Shown: in pieces, positions 44,859-52,992 of the stretch
Layout of the letters: every line of letters begins with the position of its first letter
How positions within the stretch are numbered: position 1 is the first letter of the stretch
Assembly (NCBI RefSeq): GCF_021735925.1
Contig: NZ_WMEA01000001.1
Location: forward strand, 1,394,001-1,458,000
Length of the DNA stretch: 64,000 nt
From: Loktanella sp. M215
GTDB taxonomy: Bacteria > Pseudomonadota > Alphaproteobacteria > Rhodobacterales > Rhodobacteraceae
Direction of reading: 5' to 3'
The notes under the pieces: model-generated
Seen by the model: the letters and a program-made list of their open reading frames with translations, nothing else
Database searches by the model: none
Told to the model about the DNA's origin: nothing
Position numbers and translations under genes: made by a program

Positions 44859-46967
44859 CTACGAAAATGATAAAGCTGAGGGGTCTCGATTTATTGAATT
44901 AGCGATTTCAGGCTCCATCAGGAGGGTCGAGCTGCTGCAACTATTATCCGGACGCGTAATCTTCCGCATCTCTTCCTGCGGCATAGGTCTGCCAAAATGG
45001 TAGCCTTGAGCGGTCGTGCAGCCGACGTCCTGCAGAAAACTAAGTTCATCCAAGGTTTCTACACCCTCCGCTAGGATGGGGATGTCAAACGCTCCTCCGA
45101 GTAGTAATGTAGCCCTTACAATTGCGGCACGTTTTTTGTTTTGGTGGACATCTTGCACGAAGCTACGATCAATTTTTATTTTATCGAACGGAAACGTCTG
45201 CAACATGGAAAGTGAAGAATACCCTGTACCAAAATCATCCATCGCAATGTGCACACCGAGCGATTTCAACTTCGTCATCACATCCAAAGTCAGATCAGCA
45301 TCCTCGACGATGCCTTCCTCCGTCATTTCCAACTCAAGTCGCTCAGGCGACAAACCACTTTGTTTCAGTGCAGCTACCACATGCCCCACGAAGTCGGGTT
45401 CGACGAGCTGCTGCGGTGCGACATTCACGGCAATCGTGAGGGGCAAATCCCAGCTCGCGGCTTCGTGACACGCCGTGACCAGCACCCAACGCCCGATCTC
45501 GCGTATCAAGCCTGATTTTTCTGCAGCGGGAATGAAGCTGTTAGGCATTACCAAGCCGCGGATCGGATGGTTCCACCGCAGCAACGCTTCAAAGCCCACT
45601 GGGGCGAGTGACACCACGTCATTCTGCAACTGATAGACCAATTCAAACTCGCCATTGCTGCAGGCCTGCCTCAGATCGCTCATCAACTGCAGTTCTTCGC
45701 GGTTTTCCACGTCCATATCGGGGTTGAATATGCAGACGGGAAGGCCTGAGTTTTTCGCGCGGTACATCGCCAGGTCGGCCATATTTAACAGGCTATCGAA
45801 TTGGCGACTATCGTTTAAACTCGTCGAAATACCGATCGCAGCACCCACCCCAACATTCAAATCTCCTATCTGTATTGGCGGAATGATCTGAGCATGAAGG
45901 CGGCGCGCAAATTTATCTATATTTTCGATGCTTGCTATCGGCGATAATAGAATGACAAACTCATCACCACCGGTGCGCGCGATGATTTCCGTCTCTCGCG
46001 CCGCTTTCTTCAGGCGCTGTGCGACTGCGCAGATGACAGCATCACCGACGTGGTGACCATGCAGGTCGTTGATGGTTTTGAAGCCATTCAGGTCGATAAA
46101 AACGACTGCGAGGCTGGCCCCAGGATCCCGTTCCAGCTTTCGCGAAAGGACCCGCGCATCCTCGACCATTTTTCGACGGTTCGGCAACCCGGTCAAACCA
46201 TCGTGATTTGCGGCGTAGATCGCGTTATTCTTCGCATCCATTGTCAGCTTGGCTTCAATTCCGAATGACGCAAAGCCAAGCAGCAAGAGGATCGTAACAA
46301 CCGCAATGACGCCACCCGCAAGAACCATATCCGAGAGTTGCGCGGTGGGCGCAGCGACGGTTGGGTTCAATATGATGGTAATTGCACTCATGCCGACGAA
46401 GTGAAGGCTGCAGATCGCCAGGACGAGGAAAATCATTCCTCCTATCCAGCAATAACGTGTTAGGGGATAAGCCACACGATGATACGTTGCGATACCAAAC
46501 AGCATGCTCATGCCGATCGATATGACGACGGCGGTCATGTCAAATGTCAAAATACCCGGCACGCGATAGGCTGATATTCCGACATAATGCATGACCGATA
46601 TCGAGAGGCCGAGCAGCGTCCCAGCCGCAATGAACGGCTGTTTGACCGGGAGGTATTTAAACGTAGCTGTTGCGACAGCAATGCCGAAGATAGCGATAAG
46701 CAAAGATAGCACTGTTGCAATAGGCTCGAAGCCATGTGGATAACCTGGATCATAGGCAAGCATTGCTACAAAATGCGTTGACCATACGGTCGCCCCTGTA
46801 ATCAAGCTGATCAACACCAGAAACACGCGATCCAATGTTCCGGATACACCTTTGTATCGATTGGTCAGGCGCACAGACAGAACGGAGCCAACAACACAGA
46901 TCGCTGCGGCCACCCCGACAAGCCAGAGCTGATGCTCTTGCGTTAAACATGAGATTATTCGGTTCAC
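44859..46967 (-). CDS. MHYT-GGDEF-EAL cyclic-di-GMP protein
   Basis: 702 residues. Seven membrane helices (about 10-250) carry MHYT-type motifs STHFVAML, VMHYVGISAY and LHFVGMSAI, proposed to bind copper and sense gases. A GGDEF domain (about 265-425) has an intact ARTGGDEFVILL, and an EAL domain (about 440-690) has GFEALLRWNHP and DDFGTGYSS. Both synthase and phosphodiesterase activities look possible. The start is GTG 46967 after GAAGG. The 283 bp upstream of it hold no gene. Confidence 0.93.
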   Translation of the reverse strand: MNRIISCLTQEHQLWLVGVAAAICVVGSVLSVRLTNRYKGVSGTLDRVFLVLISLITGATVWSTHFVAMLAYDPGYPHGFEPIATVLSLLIAIFGIAVATATFKYLPVKQPFIAAGTLLGLSISVMHYVGISAYRVPGILTFDMTAVVISIGMSMLFGIATYHRVAYPLTRYCWIGGMIFLVLAICSLHFVGMSAITIILNPTVAAPTAQLSDMVLAGGVIAVVTILLLLGFASFGIEAKLTMDAKNNAIYAANHDGLTGLPNRRKMVEDARVLSRKLERDPGASLAVVFIDLNGFKTINDLHGHHVGDAVICAVAQRLKKAARETEIIARTGGDEFVILLSPIASIENIDKFARRLHAQIIPPIQIGDLNVGVGAAIGISTSLNDSRQFDSLLNMADLAMYRAKNSGLPVCIFNPDMDVENREELQLMSDLRQACSNGEFELVYQLQNDVVSLAPVGFEALLRWNHPIRGLVMPNSFIPAAEKSGLIREIGRWVLVTACHEAASWDLPLTIAVNVAPQQLVEPDFVGHVVAALKQSGLSPERLELEMTEEGIVEDADLTLDVMTKLKSLGVHIAMDDFGTGYSSLSMLQTFPFDKIKIDRSFVQDVHQNKKRAAIVRATLLLGGAFDIPILAEGVETLDELSFLQDVGCTTAQGYHFGRPMPQEEMRKITRPDNSCSSSTLLMEPEIANSINRDPSALSFS

Positions 46968-47250
46968 ATCATACCTTCAAACACGCGTTAACAAGATGAA
47001 GCGCGGATAAGATGAAAATTTCGTTGAGGTGTCCCAAAGTGCGCGGGGCTCAATTGATGAATTTGACGTTATTATACTGATCCGGTTCAGACAGCGGACG
47101 AATCTGGCACGGAAATATTTACATCTTACGCGGCCTCAAGAATCATGTTGCAGCCACCGACGTCGGGGTATCCTTTTATGCAATTCAGGTTTCAACAGAT
47201 ATGGACGCATAGTCACTGCAAGAATTGCTGTCCCGCAAGGCCGGAGAGCT

Positions 47251-47544
47251 TCAATTTGCGATCTGCCGTGCGCCTTTTCGTAGCGCATCAAGCAGTTCGG
47301 GGGTCGGAGGAACTGTGAAAGCGATCCCTACTTTGTCCCCTCGGGTCCAGCGGACAAAACCTGTCAAACTTATGTCGAGAACCTGAAGCGTCAGTTTGTC
47401 ACCATGCAAGACACCAGTCACGTTCTTGAGCTGTGCGCCGCCTGCACTGATGTCAACGACTGTTGCGCTACAACTCCCTGAAGGTGTTTTGACGACAAGA
47501 TGAAACGCAGACGGATGGCGAAAGCGCCGGAAATGTTTGATCAT
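47251..47544 (-). CDS. PilZ-domain cyclic-di-GMP receptor
   Basis: 97 residues forming a single PilZ domain. The ligand motif is split as RRFRH near the N-terminus and DISAGGAQL (DxSxxG), with the beta-barrel segment GFVRWTRGDKVGIAF. It has no output domain and would act by binding a partner. It lies 283 bp from the MHYT-GGDEF-EAL gene, on the same strand. Confidence 0.85.
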   Translation of the reverse strand: MIKHFRRFRHPSAFHLVVKTPSGSCSATVVDISAGGAQLKNVTGVLHGDKLTLQVLDISLTGFVRWTRGDKVGIAFTVPPTPELLDALRKGARQIAN

Positions 47545-47704
47545 TAGCCGAATCCACTGAAAGAAACCTTTGTCGCGATCGGTTCTAAGGAGACAAGATG
47601 AATAATCAGTTCAGAATCTATCCCAAAACATTACCGAACGCCTCATCTGCCTTGATCTCATAATCCTGAACGCATTTGGCTGACTGCCGCTCAGCGCATC
47701 AGAG

Positions 47705-47905
47705 GTCGCATTGTTCTTCCATCTGCTCAGCAAACTCTACGAGCGCACCAGCGTCATCATCACCTCAAACCTGAGCTTCAGCAAATGGACCGCCCGGGAC
47801 GACGATCGCGCTCATCGATCTCCTGACCCATCGCTGTCTTATTCTGGAGACCGGCAAGAACAGCTTCGGCTTCGAAGCCAGTGCCGCCGTCTCGGCGTAA
47901 AAAAG
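47705..47905 (+). mobile_element. IS21-family IstB C-terminal remnant
   Basis: Plus-strand LFFHLLSKLYERTSVIITSN followed by LSFSKW matches the end of the IstB ATPase. After a frameshift the sequence continues as LIDLLTHRCLILETGKNSFG in another frame. The Walker motifs upstream are absent. About 200 bp remain. Confidence 0.75.
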
Positions 47906-48007
47906 AGGGAAGGCAATGGATGTCTTGAGGCAAGCCTGACCCCCGAAACATTCCCTCAAGCTGGGTCTGCTACGCACAAATAGTTTCCGGGTCTGGAAAC
48001 CCTGGCG

Positions 48008-48230
48008 CGGGCCTGTTGCTGGGGTGATTTGGGTTCAACAAAACGCATGGTCGGACGGGACGCCGCCTCTGCGACTGCGTCCGCGTCGTCATTCGTCTGT
48101 CGCTTCACGAATTGTTATACATAAGGTGAAGGCGCCGGCCTGACGGTATGATCAGTCCCGTCGTTCTTCCGCGTCCAGTAATGCGCCGGCGCGCAGGCCT
48201 CCATGGCAACGAGACAGGGCGGCAGTCCAG
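48008..48230 (-). mobile_element. IS110-family transposase remnant
   Basis: Minus-strand reading LPPCLVAMEACAPAHYW, then SPYV, TAA, QFVKRQTNDDADAVAEAA, RPTMRFVEPKSPQQQAR matches the N-terminal DEDD domain of IS110 transposases (MEAC..AH, FVKRQ.ND.ADA). One in-frame stop is present and the rest of the gene is missing. Confidence 0.75.
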
Positions 48231-48591
48231 CGATGGTCACTACTTCCGCGGATGGCCCCATCCTTGATGTGACCTCGAATTATGTCACTTTGGCATAACG
48301 CGATGCCGTCGGGAGGGGTATCCACCCCATCACTTCCGGGTGGAAATCAACGGGCCTGCTTGTTAGCGCATAAGGGCAACGCTGCCACGCGGGATCAACA
48401 CGGTATCCCATCAACAGAGCCCCTCGGCGCGGCTGGTGTTATTGATCTGAACCCAGAGATGCATCAAGGTATCGGAAACGAGGCTTCACGTGGGGCATGT
48501 GGATTTAATCACAAATTAAAGTACCGCAGATATTGTTCGGACGAGGACTCTGTCAAATTGTGAACCTCACAACAGCCTTAGAAGGTCGCCA
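48231..48591. other. Leader region of the diguanylate cyclase gene, no gene
   Basis: A 93-codon plus-strand frame (48282-48563) is rich in unrelated residues, shows no family motif and overlaps presumed IS debris, so it is not called. The last 20 bp contain the ribosome site AGAAGG for the next gene. Confidence 0.5.
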
Positions 48592-49377
48592 ATGATCAAG
48601 ATCAAGACATGGTGGGGTGTTTGGGCTTCTACTTTACTACTCTCAAGTCTGATTGTTGGCATCGTTGCCCTGCAAACAGGGTTAGAGAACACACCGGATA
48701 TTGCTGCTATCGTTCAGCCGAAAGCAATCATCGGTGCCATGTTGACCTCCATCCCGATAAACTTCTTTTTATTCTACCAAATCAGAAAGAGCACAATTCT
48801 CGCAGAAAAATTGAAATTTTTGGTTGAACGTGACCGTCTGACAGATGTTGCGACACGTGATTACTTTTACATGGCGATGGATACATACCCCGAAGCATAC
48901 GGTGTGTCACTCATGGTAGATATTGATCATTTTAAAACGATCAATGACCGGCATGGCCATTTAGTAGGTGATTATGTCATTCGAGAAGTTGCAAATACCT
49001 TGCGTCAGATCATACGGGAAGATGATATCGTTTGCCGATTTGGTGGCGAGGAGTTTGTGATCTTTTTGAAAGCGAGCGATGCGGATGAAGGGTACACCAC
49101 CGCCGAGAGGATGCGTCGCGGTATTGAGAATACGCCATTGGAAGCTTTTTCAGGAGAGAAAGTGCATGTCACTGTATCGATTGGCTGCTCTATGAAGGAC
49201 AGGCTGCAGGATATCAATGATTCAATTCGAGCAGCGGATGCTGCACTTTACCAAGCGAAATCAGGTGGTCGAAATAGAACGATATTTTCAGCTGCAATAG
49301 GAAGATCTGTGGTGCTCCCAGATTTTCAGGATGCACCGGGAACGCTTGCGATCTCTGCCGTGGCTTCTGGGCGCTAA
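48592..49377 (+). CDS. Membrane diguanylate cyclase (GGDEF)
   Basis: 261 residues. Two N-terminal helices (about 9-27 and 44-64) with a short periplasmic loop precede a GGDEF domain. The active site is FGGEEFVIFL. RxxD (REDD) stands five residues before it, the canonical product-inhibition I-site. MVDIDHFKTINDRHGH is the metal- and GTP-binding region. It should make c-di-GMP. AGAAGG precedes the ATG. It is flanked by IS110 and IS3 debris. Confidence 0.93.
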   Translation: MIKIKTWWGVWASTLLLSSLIVGIVALQTGLENTPDIAAIVQPKAIIGAMLTSIPINFFLFYQIRKSTILAEKLKFLVERDRLTDVATRDYFYMAMDTYPEAYGVSLMVDIDHFKTINDRHGHLVGDYVIREVANTLRQIIREDDIVCRFGGEEFVIFLKASDADEGYTTAERMRRGIENTPLEAFSGEKVHVTVSIGCSMKDRLQDINDSIRAADAALYQAKSGGRNRTIFSAAIGRSVVLPDFQDAPGTLAISAVASGR

Positions 49378-49487
49378 GCTCATCAATGGGCTTGAAGCTA
49401 CCAGACCTGCAAGATTTATGCTCTTCGATTCGACCTGTCTCACTTTAGTGACGTCGCAGGTGCTCGTTTGGGCCACATTCTAATTAA

Positions 49488-49735
49488 AAGAGACGGGACT
49501 TTTCCAGCCCAGTGCTGCGTGTCGACGGGGCGGATGGTGGAACCCGTTGATGTATTCATAGATCGTCATCTCAGCTTGCCGCCGTGTCTTCCATGGCCTT
49601 GATGGTTCTAAGAACGTCTCGACGGCTGCATTTTCATATCAATTGCCCTCGCCGCTCATCGAGACCTGAAAGCCGTGTCGACGCAGGATCTTCTGACAGT
49701 CGTGATAGCAGTATTGGGCAGAGTTAATCGGTCGT
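49488..49735 (-). mobile_element. IS3-family OrfB C-terminal remnant (minus)
   Basis: Minus-strand reading NSAQYCYHDCQKILRRHGFQ, VSMSGEGN, stop, YENAAVETF, then RRQAEMTIYEYINGFHHPPR and RHAALGWKSPV matches the end of IS3-group integrase OrfB, including the ENAAVETF catalytic Glu segment. A TGA interrupts it at the usual GNCYDN position. Confidence 0.8.
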
Positions 49736-49799
49736 CGCACGACCTTGGACACTACCCCGTTTGCGCAGCTGGTCGAGTAGTTTTGCCGGTGTTCGCCAA

Positions 49800-50000
49800 C
49801 CCGAAGGACGACGGCGAGCGTTCGGTAATCGCCCGCAACATCCTTGACCGCGACGTCGCGGCGGACCGACCGAACCAGACGTGACTGGCAGACCTCACCT
49901 CCATCCGGACTGCGGACGGCTGGCTCTATGTATCGGTCGTGCCGTACCTCTTCTCCCGACGTGTTGTCGGCTGGTCCATGAAAGCCGACAGGGAGGGGAG
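49800..50000 (+). mobile_element. IS3-family OrfB internal remnant (plus)
   Basis: Plus-strand NILDRDVAADRPNQT, stop (TGA in place of Trp), [34 protein letters not shown] matches the start of the IS3 OrfB catalytic domain with its first Asp. It lies head to head with the minus-strand remnant, so an inversion or two insertions are needed to explain the pair. Confidence 0.75.
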
Positions 50001-50129
50001 CATTGCTTCCAGCTCTTGCCAGATCCAGACAAATCAAACGAGCCCACCTAATCTGACAAGGCGGCTGTCAGCTGCTTGGAAAGGCCCAGCGAGTGACAAT
50101 CCGGGATTGTTGTCACTAAAGAAGATATG

Positions 50130-50148
50130 TATCTTGATATATAAGATA
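50130..50148. promoter_or_regulatory. Inverted repeat upstream of panE-like gene
   Basis: TATCTT-GATATAT-AAGATA lies 31 bp before the dehydrogenase start and is AT-rich and nearly palindromic over 19 bp. It is a plausible operator overlapping a promoter. Confidence 0.45.
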
Positions 50149-50179
50149 TGATGACGTGGAAGCTTTAAATGGCAGTGCC

Positions 50180-51115
50180 ATGAAAATCGCGGTGCTTGGC
50201 GCGGGCGCCATGGGGTCGGTCTACGGCGCGCGTTTGGCGCGTGCTGGCGCGGACGTGACGCTGCTTGATGTGAATGCGGACCATGTGGCGGCGGTGTCGC
50301 GCGATGGTCTACGCGTCGCGTTCGATGAGGGTGAGGATGTTGTGCAGATCCGCGCAATGTCACCGGATGAATTTGTGGGTCCGGCCGATTTGATCCTGCT
50401 GTTCACCAAGGTATTTCATACGGATGCCGCCCTCGCTGCCATTGCGGACCGCATCGGAAATGCTTGGGTGCTTAGCCTGCAGAACGGGGTTGGTAACGCG
50501 GAACGGATCGCGGCTTACGTGTCCCCTGATCGGATCCTCGTCGGCATGACGATGACCCCGGCAGAATTTATCGGGCCGGGCCATGTCGCGTCTCACGGTG
50601 CGGCGACCACCGATTTCTATACCGCCAGCGGGCACGTTGATCCGATTCTGGATCGTCTTGCAAACCTGCTGCAGGCTGGTCGCGTGACGGCGCGCATTAA
50701 CCCGGATATCCACGCCGCGATCTGGGAAAAGGCGGCGTTCAATTGCGCATTGAACCCGATTTGTGCGCTGACGAACGGCACCCCCGGCAGTGTCGGTGCG
50801 TCTAAGGATGGCCGCGCTCTGGCGGATGCCGTCGTGGCAGAGGCAATTGCCGTGGCAAAGTCGTGCGGTGTCACGGCATCGCGGGCACATGTCGATGACC
50901 TGCTGGCTCATGCCTATGCGTATCATCTGATGCACGAACCCTCTATGTTGCAAGACATCAAAGCCCAAAGACGCACAGAAATTGACGCCTTGAACGGTGC
51001 GGTCGTCGCACTTGGGGCGCAGAACGGCATCCCTGTGCCTACCAATCGGATGATTGCGCAGTTCATCAGGCTGGCCGAATCGAACGCGTGTTTTCGCGCG
51101 ACCCATGCGACATAA
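50180..51115 (+). CDS. Ketopantoate reductase-family 2-hydroxyacid dehydrogenase
   Basis: 311 residues. The NADP-binding motif is VLGAGAMGSVYGARLARAG (about 4-22), with SLQNGVGN in the middle and the catalytic region WEKAAFNCALNPICALTNG with Lys and Asn conserved. Family members are PanE (ketopantoate to pantoate) and D-2-hydroxyacid dehydrogenases such as the D-mandelate dehydrogenases of Enterococcus. It is 18 bp upstream of a ThDP decarboxylase gene and far from any pantothenate gene, so I favour a 2-oxo/2-hydroxy acid role over PanE. Confidence 0.82.
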   Translation: MKIAVLGAGAMGSVYGARLARAGADVTLLDVNADHVAAVSRDGLRVAFDEGEDVVQIRAMSPDEFVGPADLILLFTKVFHTDAALAAIADRIGNAWVLSLQNGVGNAERIAAYVSPDRILVGMTMTPAEFIGPGHVASHGAATTDFYTASGHVDPILDRLANLLQAGRVTARINPDIHAAIWEKAAFNCALNPICALTNGTPGSVGASKDGRALADAVVAEAIAVAKSCGVTASRAHVDDLLAHAYAYHLMHEPSMLQDIKAQRRTEIDALNGAVVALGAQNGIPVPTNRMIAQFIRLAESNACFRATHAT

Positions 51116-51133
51116 CTTTGAAAGATATCTGTC

Positions 51134-52849
51134 ATGACCGATCAGCCCAAGACGATGACGGCCGGCGCGGCCCTACTGTCACGTATGGCGACCCTGGGGG
51201 TGGACTATATCTTTGCCAATTCAGGCACCGATTTCCCTCCTGTCATCGAAGGACTGTCCGAGGCCGAGGCCGGTGGCATCCCGCTGCCAAAGACTGTCAC
51301 GGTCCCGTATGAAAGCGCGGCCGTCGCGATGGCGCATGGCTATACGCTGGCAACGGGACGGCCGCAGGCGGTGATGGTGCATACCAATGTGGGCCTCGCC
51401 AATGCAGCGATGGGCGCGATCAACGCGGCCTGCGACAACATCCCGATGATGATGATGTCAGGCCGGACGCCGACACTGGAACATGGGCGGCTGGGCGCGC
51501 GGACGGTGCCGATCGGGTGGGGGCAGGAAATGCTGGATCAGGCGGGCCTGATCCGCGAGGCCTGCAAATGGGATTACGAATTGCGCTTCCCGGAACAGAT
51601 TTTTGACGTGATGGACCGCGCCCACGGCATCGCCACCTCGACACCCAAAGGACCGGTCTACGTCAGCCTGCCGCGCGAGGTGCTCAGTGAGACGATCCCG
51701 GCAAAGGGGGCCGCTCGCCGTCCACAAATGACGGGCGCTTCGATTGCCGCGGATGCATCCCAGATGGAACAGGTCGCTGCATTGCTGGCCAATGCGGTTC
51801 ATCCGGTTATCTTTGCCCAGCACGGGGCAGGAAGCCAGGACGCCTTCGACGCGCTGTCGCGTCTGACACAGCAGTGGGGCATCCCGGTGTGCCAGTATTG
51901 GGCCGTGCAGCTGTCGCTGCCGACCACACATCCGATGGCGGCCGGATCGGACACCCGCGCGTTGCTGGACCGCGCCGATGTGATCTTGTGCCTTGATGCC
52001 TTGGCGCCGTGGGCACCGGCGCAGATCGAACCGAAAGAGGATGCGGTGGTCATCCAGATCGGCCCGCGGCCCTTGGCCGAACGCTCCGGCGTGCGCAATT
52101 TCCGCTGCGATCTGGGGATCACGACGGAACTCGCTCCGGCCATTCTGGCGCTGGAACAGGCCCTCGAGACGTTGTGGCCTGACCGCGCGGAAAGCGCCAA
52201 GGCCCGCAGCACGACCTTGACCAAGCATCATGCGGCAGCGCAAGCCAAGCGGTTTGACGCCGCCACGGCGACGCGCGATGCGGCGGCGCTGACCAAATCC
52301 TGGATCAGTCATGCGTTGTCCGAATCCTTGGCGGACCGGAACGCGGTGGTTTTTTCCGAACTGGGCTGCCAACTGCCGTCCATGCGTCTGACCCGCCACC
52401 AAAGCTGGTTCGACGGGCCACACTCCGGCGGACTTGGCTGGGGCTTTCCGGCGGCGATGGGCTTTGCGCTCGCGCAGCCCGAAAAAACCGTGGTCGCCAC
52501 GATGGGCGACGGGTCCTACATGTTCGCCAACCCCGTCGCCTGCCATCAAATCGCCGAAGCCCTGGGGCTGTCTCTGGTCATTCTGGTGATGAACAACTCC
52601 GAATGGGGGGCCGTGCGCCAGTCGGTGGTGGATATCTATCCCGATGGTCATGCCGCACGCGCAAACGTGGTGCCGCTGACCGACCTGTCCCCCAGTCCCG
52701 ACTTCGTCAAAGTGGCCGAGGCCAGCCGCGCCTGGGCGCGCCACGTCACGGATGCGGACGGGTTCGAGGCGGCGCTGCGCGACGCATTGGCGCATGTCGA
52801 AGCCAAGCGTGGGTTGGCGTTGATCGAGGTTGCTATCGGAAAAGGGTAG
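51134..52849 (+). CDS. ThDP-dependent 2-oxoacid decarboxylase (benzoylformate decarboxylase-like)
   Basis: 571 residues with the three-domain ThDP fold. E60 (VPYESAAVAMAHGY) is the cofactor-activating Glu. H83 in MVHTNVGLANAAMGA is 23 residues later, the same spacing and context as E47/H70 of benzoylformate decarboxylase; acetolactate synthases have SGPG there instead. The ThDP-Mg motif is GDGSYMF...NNSEWG. It is annotated in databases only broadly as a ThDP-requiring enzyme, from memory. It follows the dehydrogenase gene by 18 bp and converges on the aldehyde dehydrogenase operon. Confidence 0.8.
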   Translation: MTDQPKTMTAGAALLSRMATLGVDYIFANSGTDFPPVIEGLSEAEAGGIPLPKTVTVPYESAAVAMAHGYTLATGRPQAVMVHTNVGLANAAMGAINAACDNIPMMMMSGRTPTLEHGRLGARTVPIGWGQEMLDQAGLIREACKWDYELRFPEQIFDVMDRAHGIATSTPKGPVYVSLPREVLSETIPAKGAARRPQMTGASIAADASQMEQVAALLANAVHPVIFAQHGAGSQDAFDALSRLTQQWGIPVCQYWAVQLSLPTTHPMAAGSDTRALLDRADVILCLDALAPWAPAQIEPKEDAVVIQIGPRPLAERSGVRNFRCDLGITTELAPAILALEQALETLWPDRAESAKARSTTLTKHHAAAQAKRFDAATATRDAAALTKSWISHALSESLADRNAVVFSELGCQLPSMRLTRHQSWFDGPHSGGLGWGFPAAMGFALAQPEKTVVATMGDGSYMFANPVACHQIAEALGLSLVILVMNNSEWGAVRQSVVDIYPDGHAARANVVPLTDLSPSPDFVKVAEASRAWARHVTDADGFEAALRDALAHVEAKRGLALIEVAIGKG

Positions 52850-52955
52850 AAGCCGCCGCTTGTCAGCGCCGCGGCGCAAATGTCACCACTCCGCGATGAC
52901 GCGGCAGACCTGCTGAACGGCTGGCCAAGACGGTGGAACGCGCCCTGCGGTGGTG

Positions 52956-52983
52956 AAAGGCGCGCCCGGCTGGGCGCGCCTTT
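52956..52983. terminator. Bidirectional terminator between the two catabolic transcripts
   Basis: AAAGGCGCGCCC-GGCT-GGGCGCGCCTTT is a perfect 12-bp stem located between the convergent ThDP enzyme and aldehyde dehydrogenase genes, with A and T flanks usable in both directions. Confidence 0.85.
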
Positions 52984-52992
52984 GCAGTGACA

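Noticed and set aside
48282..48563. A 93-codon plus-strand frame
   Set aside because: Composition unlike the neighbouring genes, no motif, and located in IS debris.
50180..51115. Calling this gene panE of pantothenate synthesis
   Set aside because: Family membership is clear, but the partner gene is a ThDP decarboxylase and no pan gene is nearby, so the specific name is not supported.
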